This document shows positions 54,314 to 64,000 of a stretch of 64,000 nt of DNA, in pieces. The notes below the pieces were generated by a model. That model searched no databases and was not told the origin of the DNA. It saw only the letters and a program-made list of their open reading frames with translations. How positions within the stretch are numbered: position 1 is the first letter of the stretch; each line of letters starts with the position of its first letter. A program made the position numbers and the translations under genes. Source of the DNA: Cinnamomum chago (lineage: Eukaryota; Streptophyta; Magnoliopsida; Laurales; Lauraceae); the NCBI GenBank assembly GCA_038049695.1, contig CP142457.1, positions 60,198,501 through 60,262,500 of the forward strand, written 5' to 3'.

Positions 54314-57300
54314 GAAGGATGGGGGGATTCATACCTCATGATGATAGTTTCGAGCAGCTGATCCATATCTTTTGAACTGTTGTGAAGCTCGAGACAGATA
54401 GGGACTCAAAAAAAAATCCCTGCTCAGTAAATCTGGATCTAGAACAACAAAAACTTTTTGGAGGTGATCTGCATTAAAGCCCTTGATGAACTGTATAGCA
54501 GCATAAAGCATTAGAAATGGTCTCAATACTACAGTAGAAAGGAAACAGTGGACATACTGCTAAGCAAATATTTGAGCTTTACAAAAAAATAATTGAGTAA
54601 AAGTCACGGGCTGAAACATTCATTCATGACCTCACGAGGAAAGATATACATGATACACTTCACAAAAACAATAATTATACATGATACAAAAGTCTGTTAG
54701 CAGCTAAAACTTGAGCATTGTAGCTGATTGAATGGCCGAATTAGTTCGAAGTTCAAACAAAAATTGTTCAAAAGAGTTCATGTACACTCTTTATTAAATC
54801 TAACATGTAGAAAGATCCTTCAAAAAGGGGATGGAAATTCATCACTAAGATTTTTATTCATATGAAACAAAATGGATCACAAATCATCGTTCAAAATGAA
54901 TAATAGAATTGAATGGCTTACAAAAGAAATTAGGGCTATTGAAGTACGATGGTACCTTCAAGAATATACATCTAGTAGAATCTGCTGCAATATGAACTTT
55001 CAAAGTTCGCATCTAAAAAACAGAAATACAGTTGCACACAGTAATATGGGTGTACAGATTTAGTTTCAGATGTATTTATAGGATAAAAATTAGAAAGTAG
55101 AGAAGCTTTAAACTAGAAAATACTTCTGTGATCTGAAGTGCCTGCTCAAGTTGTCGTATCTGGATCCACTGTTCAGTGACAATATTCTCCACCTAGTAAA
55201 TAAACGAACATGTAAGTAAGAAAAGTAGTTTGAGAATAGGTGTCGGTGTGTTGCAGCTGAGCTAATTAACAAAGTTCCAGGAAATAGTATGATAAAGGAA
55301 GAGCAATTTTAAGATCACATAAAAAACTGCCGGTCCTGATTAACACAAACATGAGCACATGCACACGCACACACAGAAGGAGCTGGCCAAATTGACATCA
55401 ATCGATTGGTCTCCTTAGTTTCACTTGATAGTAAGAAGTAAATATTGAAAAGTGTTCTACAATTAGCATATAACTGAACAATCAAATTCAACCATTAAAA
55501 TTTCATGTACGTGCTACAGCATTGGCAGTTAACTGACCTGTTCAACTCGTGAAGTTAGTTCTTCTATTTTCTCCTCAGCATCACGTGTTTTAGATTCCAA
55601 AATGTGAATATCAAAATTGGTCTTCCTTGATGCAGCCCAGAGATTCCGCACCTAAGCATTCTTGTTATCCATTTTTTTCACATTAGTAAAGCTTCCAAAT
55701 CAGCAAATATAAACTTTTGTCTCGTAAAAGATTGAGAAAAGGTCATGACTAGATTGCAAAAGGCAGATATTAAACATAGATAACCTCTTCTTCAAGCCCA
55801 TTAATCCTTTCTTTAGAACTTGGTGAGTCAACTTGCAACTTCTGCAAACATGTAGTTGTACCATGTTCTATCAGATATGCCAAAAAATGATAAATAACGT
55901 CAACAGTAAATTTGGCTTAAAGTATGGATCATTAATAGTCATGAAGAATGTTCATGTTGCATACAAAATAACAAATAAAGAATTAAAACCCAAAAATGCA
56001 TATAAAAGTTTTTTCACATTCATCAACATATACACTCACCATGATTTATAAAACAATTATAAATGTGCATGTTGAGAGCCAAAGAGCAGGGGGTTAAGAT
56101 GATAAAATGGGGTTGATATCCACTCCCCATGATTGTCACGATTCAAGGGGGGCCCACAGCTAGGTGTCAATTATGCACAGTGGATCATCAGCATCTACAT
56201 TGATTACATACATTTCTACATATAACTTCCTCAAACCGGTTGCCTAACCTCCATCTATAATCACACTTAGCAGAAGCCTGATGAATTGCACAAAAGGTAT
56301 ATCAAGGTGTGACCCACAGCCAGGAGTGAATTATGCACAGTGGATCATCGGCTTCTACATTGATTACATACATTTCTACATATAAATTCCTCAAACTGGT
56401 TGCCTAACCTCCATCTATAATCACACTTAGTAGAAGCCTGGTGAATTGCACAAAAGGTATATCTATAATCAAGGTGGGACACACAGCCAGGTGTGAATTC
56501 TGCACAGTGGATCATCAGCATCTACATTGATTACATACATTTCTACATATAAATTCCTCAAACCGGTTGCCTAACCTCCATCTATAATCACACTTAATAG
56601 AAGCCTGATGAATTGCAGAAAAGGTATATCCCTCCATGATAGCCCCCATGCCTCCTAGTTGCTGTAGTCTTTTGCAGTGCAGAGCATGGCTGCAATTTTG
56701 GGAGGTACTATTGCCAAGGGCCAGAAATGGTATGAATTGTTATCATACCCCTTCATGGCCCTGAATAATCCCACCAAAACCATGCTTCGCGGAACCCCTT
56801 ATCGTTTTCAAAATTTAGCTTCCACTTACCTCAGAGGTGGGGGTTGGAGAAGGGGAGAGGTAGTCCATGTATGAGTCCTCCCAGTCCCCCAAACACCCAG
56901 CCAATGGTACCGCGGATCAGTAATGAACACCAACAAACTTTCCCAGAATAAGTCAAGGGAATAAATTACAGATTTCAGCATCGCACCATTGCTCAAATCA
57001 ACTTTTTTTTAATAAGATCAGTCATTCCTCTCCTTCCGGAGGGCAAAGGCCGCAACCAAAAGAAAACAACATTAAAAATATAAAATCAACCATCTCAATC
57101 TGAGTCAATTTCCCATTAATCAAAGAGATTATGCACTGACTGAAGACACCCATTAACCTGAGAAAGGAACTCCGAACAGCTGATGCAAAGGGTCAATGAA
57201 ACAACAAATGGTTGATTTGCCAACCATGAATAAGAAAATGACCAACCTCTATTAACAAGTTGAAAGAACATGGGAAAAAGACAATGAATTTACAAAAATA

Positions 57301-58625
57301 CTCGTGCAGCTGAAAATTTGCTTACATGCAATATTTCTTCTTACCTTCACTTGTACAAGAGTGTATTCATGCATTGATAATACTAAAATTTAACACAAGA
57401 AATATGCAAATACTATGAGACAGAACACTTAAACAAATCTGGTTCAAACCTTATTGTTGAGCAAGACAGTTTCCAGCAATTGGATCATATGGGTCATCTC
57501 CTCAATTTGCTTCTCCTTTTCTTCAAGATACGAGGCTTTAGCATTTAAAATCCCACTACTTTCCTCCAGTGTGGATTCTGCAGTCAGTGTTCTTATGTAA
57601 GCTAACAAACACATTGAATGATTTTTTTCAGCCGAAGGAATCAATCTCCATGAGAACATAATTACACCTATGCTGATGAGTCTTAACCACAAAAACATTC
57701 ATTAAAGAATCTAGTACTTAGTTTAAAGTAATACATTTCCCTAAAAAGCATCCAAAAAAACTAGGGAAATGATATCCCTCAGTCCTGTTTGGTTCATTGG
57801 AATGGAACTAGTTTGCCCTGCCCTTAGATTTACCAGTACTGTCTACCAATAATTGGTTATAGCAAATAACAAAACAACTGTGACTTATGGGAAAATGGGG
57901 TCATCCCAATGCATGAATTGCCATTCATGTGTAAAATGTATTACCTGCACTCCATTTATGGAGATCCAAATGGACCTCTTAGAAATGAGCCCAGATTCTT
58001 AGATGCCCGGAACTCTTTCAGGCCAGGCCTATAAATCAATCAGAGGGGCGCACTTATACCACTCGAAATTAATGTTCCCCTGTATTAGGATCGGGCAGAT
58101 TTCACTCAAACCAAAGTTGGGCCCCACTGTTGAACTCCTCACATGTAAAACACATGATTAAAAAAAGACAAAAAAATAAAATTTAAGCGGAATCAAGCAA
58201 TCAGCACGCGATCACTCCCACAGTGGGTCCAAGCCTGATTGGAATGAAATCATAGCGGGCCATTATCTTCGAGCGACGCGAATTTCATAAGTGGGCCAAA
58301 CTGATGGACTCATAGGCCTAATCCTCTAATTCTAAGCATCATCAGAGGTGGTACCTTTGGTATCTTTATCAGATGGTAGAATGAAATGGTGTTCATCTTT
58401 TAATCCTGCATGGATGAAAACCCACCAACCACCATCTTCTGCTAAAGGCCTTCCCCACTGGATCATTCTCCAAAAACCAATTCTAATCCCACAATTGAGT
58501 AGAAGGAAACCTAAACTTATCATTTTATAAGAATGACTTGCTACAATTGAGTATAGAATAGATGAGTGGGAAAACATCTAGCACTGCAAAATACAATGGA
58601 ATCAAGCTACCAAATTTAGGCTCAA

Positions 58626-58687
<62 letters not shown>

Positions 58688-58998
58688 CAATCAATGCTGA
58701 TGAATGGAATGGAAAACAAAAAAAACAAAAAAAAACTCAAAACCCTAACAGGATGAAAAGGAAATCACAATAGACCTAATCGCGCGATCTTCATCTTCAT
58801 CTCCTGCAATTCGCATGTTAATTCGTTCTTTGAATCTGTGCAAAGAGGATGCGGATCATGGGTAGGTCTAGTGTCGGGGAGAGATGAAATGAACGGCGAT
58901 GAGACGAGGATCAAGATGAGAAGAATGGGCCATTCGATGGTTCTCAAGGATCCTGTGTCGGCATGGAAAGGCGGGAGAGGGATGAGGCGAATTCCCAT
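52030..58998 (-). CDS. Coiled-coil membrane protein of unknown function
   Basis: Nine exons on the - strand: 58998-58776, 57577-57450, 55841-55785, 55651-55538, 55192-55124, 55012-54956, 54490-54335, 52298-52218 and 52095-52030. Every junction is GT-AG and in frame, giving 316 aa. Residues 23-40 (WPILLILILVSSPFISSL) are a signal or anchor segment. Residues ~60-215 are mostly heptad-like coiled coil rich in Glu, Lys, Leu (for example LEEKEKQIEEMTHMIQLLE). A conserved STRCIFLKF block follows, then NYHHELQGSVKQFMDRNEFT, then a C-terminal hydrophobic anchor (FFLASAIIIFPLMTAWILY, about 293-311). The C-terminal layout (YHH...VQ...K.E.....FFLASAL) resembles Arabidopsis At2g24420/At4g31340-type myosin heavy chain-related proteins. 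A membrane tether or scaffold role is only a guess. Confidence 0.85.
52183..52214. repeat. (AG)n microsatellite touching the exon 8 splice donor
   Basis: About 16 units. On the coding strand the donor is GTACTCTCTCT, so the CT tract begins at intron position +4. Confidence 0.9.
52790..52957 (-). mobile_element. SINE-like element in intron 7 of the coiled-coil gene
   Basis: A 148-bp body (52800-52947) between 10-bp repeats TGAATGTTGC (52790-52799 and 52948-52957). The - strand contains TAGCTCCGTGGTAGAG, close to a polymerase III A box, and AGTTCAATTCC, a B box match. The two boxes are closer than usual, so a deletion is likely. There is no long poly(A) tail. Confidence 0.5.
53032..53954. mobile_element. 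Non-autonomous hAT element, copy A (923 bp), in intron 7
   Basis: The tips are CATAGGCGGACCT on the left and AGGTCCGCCACTG on the right. A perfect 8-bp duplication CTTCTAGT flanks it (53024-53031 and 53955-53962). The interior aligns along its length with 60482-61364, for example GTCCRAAGATGACCAAATCA, CATATGTTTGGATAA and AATAAAAATC near the right tip. There is no transposase remnant. The tips differ from the TAGAGATG family at 13404, so this is a separate hAT family. Confidence 0.92.
54253..54311. repeat. (CT)29 microsatellite in intron 7 of the coiled-coil gene
   Basis: 59 bases of uninterrupted CT, about 25 bases after the exon 7 donor (54334) in gene orientation, where it reads as GA. Confidence 0.92.
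56146..56632. repeat. Triplicated ~163-bp tandem repeat in intron 2 of the coiled-coil gene
   Basis: Three head-to-tail copies starting at about 56151, 56311 and 56478. Each runs through CACAGC-AGG-GT, TATGCACAGTGGATCATC, ACATTGATTACATACATTTC, GGTTGCCTAACCTCCATCTA and TAGAAGCCTG-TGAATTGCA. Copies differ at only a few positions, and copy 2 has a 7-bp longer tail. No open frame is conserved. Confidence 0.88.
58631..58684. repeat. (AG)27 microsatellite in intron 1 of the coiled-coil gene
   Basis: 54 uninterrupted bases about 90 bases after the exon 1 donor (58775) in gene orientation, where it reads as CT. Confidence 0.92.
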
Positions 58999-60481
58999 TT
59001 CTCACTGCTCCTTCGATTCGATTTGGGCAGCTAAAAACACAATCTTTCGAAACGTCCTGGGCTTTGAGACCGCCAGTTTGGGAGGTAACTCTACCAATAC
59101 AGTGAAGTGAAGTAAAGTAAAGTTAATTTTGAAAAAAAGACTAAAATACAAGTAGTCTATGATATGATAAATACAAGTAGTCTATGATATGATATCTTTT
59201 AAACTTTTTATATAAGAAAGGGGTGTTTGTTTTTATATTTTAGTAGATAAAAGTTGGTTGTTTTTTTTACTTTCTATTTAAATGAGAGAATTTTAAATTA
59301 AAATATTTTTTATGTAACACCTTGTCTAAAAAATGGAAATTTACTTGAGTTTTACTATGTTGGTAAAGTACCAAACTAGTACAATGATTTTGCTAGGTCT
59401 CATGTCAAGTTTTGTGTATTATGTCATAAAAGTTCTCACTTGGGTGCACATGGCTTGGGTTAGATTTATATTTGAAACGTTTTTTCTTTTTTAATCATAT
59501 AGCATTCAATAGCCTCACTTTAATATTTAAAATATATCTATATTAAAGCTCTTTTCCAATTTACATTAATGAGGAGTATTTCTTATTTTGGGTGGAATCA
59601 GATCTGATTTTTCAATTTGATGGAATCACATAAGTTTTGTGTCAAATTTGGATTTGGATGTGAATCTATAAGTCTACAAGGATGGATCCAGGAATATAAA
59701 AACCATGATTTGAGATCTGATCTGATTTCTATCCCTTTCTATCGTGGTTAGTCTGATAACCAATATTTAAGAAAAAATATTTTAAGAATAATAAAACTGC
59801 TTTGTTTAGAAATTAGAAATTAGGGTTTTTCAATCTTCTTTTTGTCCATTCTTTTTTTTTTCTCCTCCTTCAAACCACATTTGACCTCTTCTTTTTTCAA
59901 TACATATATAACAAACAAGAAATCTGTAGCAGGCGATTTCTCTGGTCTCCAATTACTATCTAGGAAGGAAGGGTAAAAAGAAGATGAAAAGAAATTCTAC
60001 ATCTTAATTTCTAATGGGCTCACTTTATGTTTGTAAGAAGAATTTAAGTGATGAGTAATATAAAAAAAAAAAAATCATATATGGGAGCGCTCATCCAAAC
60101 CGTCCCGAAAGATGGGACCCCCTTGAATTTTACGTGACCCCCCATGATGAATGACACACACCAACCCAAATTGATGGCAGATCGGAGGAGAAGATTGTCC
60201 ATGAGTAATATTAGTTAGTTGATAATAAATACCTATGTCCTGATTAATTTTTCCTATAAAGTTGTTCTTTAAAAATATTACATATTTCCTTTTCTTTTAA
60301 AAAAATATTATATGTTTCATGGAGACACTACTCTACTAAATTAGTGTTTTAGTATTTTGATTTTGTTGTTTCCTCATTTATCATGAACCATCTCTTACAA
60401 CAAGAAATTAGAAAACAAACCCATATCATAATATCGAGGCCACAACCCACGAGTTCCTTTAATAAAATCCATCCTACCGTC

Positions 60482-61364
60482 CAGTGGCGGACTTATGCAT
60501 ACCCACTCCAAGTTGATTTTGAAATTGTAAAAACTTAAATGGCCTTACCTGTCCCCCATATATATAATAATTAGTCTCCCCATGTTTAAACCTTGTGATC
60601 ACCCCATGTTAAAATACCTCGGTGGCTGAGAGTACTTGATCCTATTCGCGTTGTTCTCTTTCAACATCTTTTTTTTACTAAGAACTCAAGATCCTCTTTG
60701 TGCCAATATCGAGCTTCTCGTCGCACTCTCATGGTTAGTCTCTCTCTCGCCAAATAACCCTAAATAAATCATTCTCCCTCCCTCATATTTAGTATAATCC
60801 TAAGCACTCTAGCCCTTAATCTCCAAATCCTAATTCAAACCATAAGCTCTAAATCACCTAATCTAAGCATATCTACAAGTCCGAAGATGACCAAATCACC
60901 AATGACACATTTTAATTTTCAATTCACAAATAAATTAAGCCTTAGAGTTCATATGTTTGGATAATTTGAGTTACATTTAAGTGACAATTTTTCTTTTTTG
61001 CCATGAGCCCATGACCAACTGTAGCGAATTGTTTTTATAGTTAGGTAAGTGTAGGCAACCAAATTTTTTAGGTCGAAATAGAATCCCTTTGGGAACCCAA
61101 ATTGGATAACTGGGTGCTTACCAAAATAACCGTTTCAAGGCATCTAAACACCTAGGATTAAAAGAAATATTATCTTAGTTGTTTTGATGATGATGAATTG
61201 ATGATCACCTAAGTTTGGGAGAGACAGTGGGACGACCCTTCAATTAGGCAAGAGATTTGAGCATGGAAAAGTGCCCAATCATTTGGTATTTTAATGTGGA
61301 AAAAGTTAACAAACTTGAGTAAAAGTTTCGCTCCACCTAAATAAAAATCATGGGTCCGCCACTG
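60482..61364. mobile_element. Non-autonomous hAT element, copy B (883 bp)
   Basis: The tips are CAGTGGCGGAC on the left and GGGTCCGCCACTG on the right. The flanks are CTACCGTC (60474-60481) and CTATCGTC (61365-61372), an 8-bp duplication with one change. The interior is collinear with 53032-53954. This copy keeps the perfect CAGTGGCGGA tip, where copy A has CATAGGCGGA. Confidence 0.9.
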
Positions 61365-61960
61365 CTATCGTCCAAAGTTTCAGGTGAGGCTATTATTTTT
61401 CAAGGCAGGTTTAGATTCATTGGGCAAATAAGTCATTTTTTTGTGGAGTGCTAGTTTTAATCCCACACAAACAACCTATTTACATCTCTAACCATCTCCC
61501 TTTTTCCTAAAGAAATAATGACAAATATATCCTTAGCATCTAAGTTGATGTCGTGTGAATTATCGTTATCTTTTCTTTTCTTTTTTTTTTTTTAATCTTT
61601 TCTAGCTATGATTTGATTTATGAAGGTGATGGATGGGTATTCATCTTCTTCGATTAAAAGGGAGATTATTAATTTATATCCATTCATGGATCTTTATGTT
61701 GTTTCATCATTTATAGCCACTTTTAGAAATATATTTCTCTAAATTCATAAGATTTCAATTCCATAACAAAAAGCTCTAAAGATAATTCACTCTCCAACAT
61801 GAACTTCTAAAAAATTACTGAAAAGAACTATGAAAGTATTTTTTTTTTCCATTTCATTTAGCCCCGTGGGGGAAGAGGATGGGGCCTACTTGGATTGTCA
61901 GTCAAATCAAGTCATCCTAAAACTTGACTTTAGGCCTCATTGTTTAACGCATTAACATGT

Positions 61961-62828
61961 GGGGAAATTCTCCAAAGGGCAAAGCTACCATACACTAAGA
62001 TGCAGCGCCTATTATATGCAAGTGGGGTGGGGCCCACTCTTAAGAAATCCAATTCGTCCATCATCTTTTACACACATCATGTTCTTTGCATATATAACTT
62101 TAAAGTGTATTTCGTGGAGCCTACCATTAGATTGACCTGTTGATTTAAATATGTGCCTAACTTCTATTTCCATAAGGAAAGAGAGAGAAAGTTAATAAAG
62201 TTGAGTCATGTGTTCAGGATGTAGTTAATCCAAGGGTGTGCACATTATTGATTTGAATAATATTTTACTAGCATTATAACCCGTGCTTAGCACAGGTATG
62301 ACCAACACTGCAACTTAAATATTCATGCATGAAAAAAAATATCCATAAATTTTAGAAAGAAAGAAAAAGAAGAAAATATTATACAAGTACCAGTTTATGT
62401 ATTATAAGAGCTCATCACATAGAAATAAAAAAGGAGAAGTGGAGGAGAAAGGAAATGGTAGAGTTTTGGTAGAAAGAGAGTTGCAGAAATGAAAACGTGA
62501 AAGTTTAAGAAATGGGTAGTAGAGGTAGTTTTTTTGTAAAAAGATATAGTTAGTTTGCATGACATAAGTGAGGATAAAACTGAAAAGATTTTAAAAAAAG
62601 AATAACTAATTATCAAAATCATAACTATCGGTTAAAATTAAAGCAAAAACCTCTTGGCTTGATATAGTATAATATGTATATCTCCCAGTGGGTATTAGAA
62701 TTAATGAATAGATTGAATTTATTAAGGGTGGTCCCACCCACTTGCACCCACCTGCATACGTCAAGCGCTGCATCATACTAAGATGCAGCACTGCTGTATG
62801 GTAACTTTGGCCTTTTCCAAAATGCCCC
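61961..62828. mobile_element. Candidate TIR element with ~80-100-bp inverted ends
   Basis: GGGGAAATTCTCCAAAGGGC on the left (61961-62037) pairs with the right end read backwards (62828-62725). Matching blocks are AAAG-TACCATAC, AAGATGCAGCGC, TATGCA and GTGGG. The ends resemble a Mutator-like or foldback element. No 9-bp duplication is preserved. A CCCGTGCTTAGCACAGG near-palindrome inside (about 62281-62297) may mark a further nested piece. Confidence 0.55.
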
Positions 62829-64000
62829 AGGTTTGCATCCCATGAAGGCCCAGCCACAAGTGCCCCGTATTAAAATTATTCTACCATCATTTATTAATAC
62901 ACTTTTTAGGAAAGTGTGTAGGAGAGGAAATATGATAAAAGGCTATAAATAGGCATGTCAAGCGCTGCCTGCCTGGCCCGATCGGGCCACGGGCTGTGCC
63001 TGGAGCGGGCCAAGCGTGCCGTGCCTCGCCTCTTTAAATTTTTTTCCGATTAATTTTCATATTTTTAGTATTAAATTTAAAATTAAAAGTTAAAACACAA
63101 ACACTAATTAAATAAAATTGTTATTTCAGGGCAAAGGGCTTGTCTTTTTTTTTGCTAGAATTTAGAAATGCATTATCAAATTAACCCAAGACTATTAAAG
63201 TTGTGAGGGTGAATGATATGTGATGAAGGGTGTGAAGCATAGAATATAGATATTTACATGGGACCTTGATAGTTGGATATTCATTTGACATCTTCCATTG
63301 ATTCAATTCCATAAAAAAAAAAGAGTTTTTTTTTCTGATTATTTTGAATATTTATTATTGATCGTTTATTTTTAAATACTTATAAAAATATAAAGTCTTA
63401 GAATTCCTTGGAATTCAATTACATGAAACAAACATGCCCCTACATGAATAGTTACATTTGTAGATAGTCTATCTCACTATTTCCTCCTCTACATGCATGT
63501 GAATTGACGCTACGGTCAACTCGAGACTCACCTTACTATTACTCAAAGTTGGATTACATCTTAAAAAGTATTTTATTTAGAGATGATTAGATTTTAAGGA
63601 TATTAAAGCAAGTATTAAGATAATCTAAACGAGCTAATCATTTGCCTAATCCTTATTTACAACAAGACTTTTCCATCTCCTCTACCCTTCCGTGGTATGC
63701 ATAAACTTGGCCAAATATGAAGAATATATAATCCATGTTCAGGAGAAAATTTCCCATTACTCTCGTACATGAAAATCTTAATTATCCATATTGATCATTT
63801 GTTAATAGAGGTGTTAATGAGAAAGGATGGACCAGGTTGAAGGTTGTGTAAGCCCAACCATCTAGTATTGGGCCTAATATTCAGGTCTTAAATATTTAAA
63901 GGCCAATAGTCCACTTAATTGTCAGGCTAGAAAATAGGACTCAAGGCGGGCCAGGTGAGCCGTGCCTAGTTGCCATGGGGATCGATCGTTATGGACAGGT

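Larger units (their letters stand above)
58999..64000. other. 5-kb gene-free stretch
   Basis: The upstream region of the coiled-coil gene, then repeats. It has a 24-bp tandem duplicate (AATACAAGTAGTCTATGATA..., about 59146-59194), a second copy of the hAT derivative, a long inverted repeat, and a GC-rich GGGCC block at about 62955-63030 that may be a hAT subterminal region. No gene or RNA gene was supported. Confidence 0.5.

Noticed and set aside
62946-63030. GGGCC-rich block that could start another hAT element
   Set aside because: No matching second end could be defined before the window closes.
63137-63440. Possible third Tourist-like MITE
   Set aside because: End similarity is limited to short G/T-rich words and no TAA/TTA duplication is present.

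Overview
This window is nuclear DNA from a flowering plant. The evidence is a set of spliced genes with GT-AG introns and clear plant orthologues: plastid-type aspartate carbamoyltransferase, a NUCLEAR FUSION DEFECTIVE 6-like protein, a cotton-fibre E6-like protein and a small OB-fold protein. The rest is AT-rich intergenic DNA full of plant transposons (hAT, Mutator-like, PIF/Harbinger, an RTE-type LINE, tRNA-derived SINEs) and GA/CT microsatellites. The species cannot be named from the sequence.

Six genes could be rebuilt exon by exon. (1) An OB-fold protein on the + strand, two exons, 1926-4205, 149 aa. (2) An NFD6-like mitochondrial protein on the - strand, three exons, 13136-12485, 96 aa. 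(3) PYRB on the + strand, five coding exons, 21729-29205, 413 aa, with a probable extra intron in the 5' UTR. (4) A small serine-rich protein of unknown function on the - strand, three exons, 33343-30842, 140 aa, tail to tail with PYRB. (5) An E6-like secreted protein on the - strand, one exon, 45854-45180, 224 aa. (6) A coiled-coil membrane protein of unknown function on the - strand, nine exons, 58998-52030, 316 aa. All six reading frames close across every junction. The genes are unrelated housekeeping or tissue genes and show no pathway link.

Region by region: 1-800 is a Mutator-like element whose left end is cut by the window. 800-4.4 kb is the OB-fold gene, with a 133-bp hAT MITE in its intron. 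4.2-12.5 kb is gene-free and holds a Tourist-type MITE. 12.5-17.3 kb is the NFD6-like gene with a nested hAT complex just upstream of its start codon. 17.3-20.8 kb is gene-free. 20.9-29.2 kb is PYRB, whose 5.1-kb second intron carries a truncated LINE and an RNase H fragment. 29.2-33.4 kb is the small orphan gene. 33.4-45.2 kb is gene-free and holds a foldback MITE, a hAT MITE, a SINE, several direct duplications and about 1 kb of degenerate short AT-rich repeats. 45.2-45.9 kb is the E6-like gene. 46-52 kb is gene-free with MITEs and a Mutator-like element. 52-59 kb is the coiled-coil gene, whose introns hold a SINE-like element, a 923-bp hAT derivative, a triplicated 163-bp unit and three GA tracts. 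59-64 kb is gene-free and holds a second copy of the hAT derivative and a long inverted repeat.

No CRISPR, operon, viral gene cluster or wholly new protein system is visible. The most unusual structure is at 13240-17332: a hAT element sits inside an older, 5'-truncated copy of its own family, and that older copy is bracketed by a 142-bp direct duplication of the NFD6-like promoter region. This is far longer than the 8-bp duplication normal for hAT transposition.
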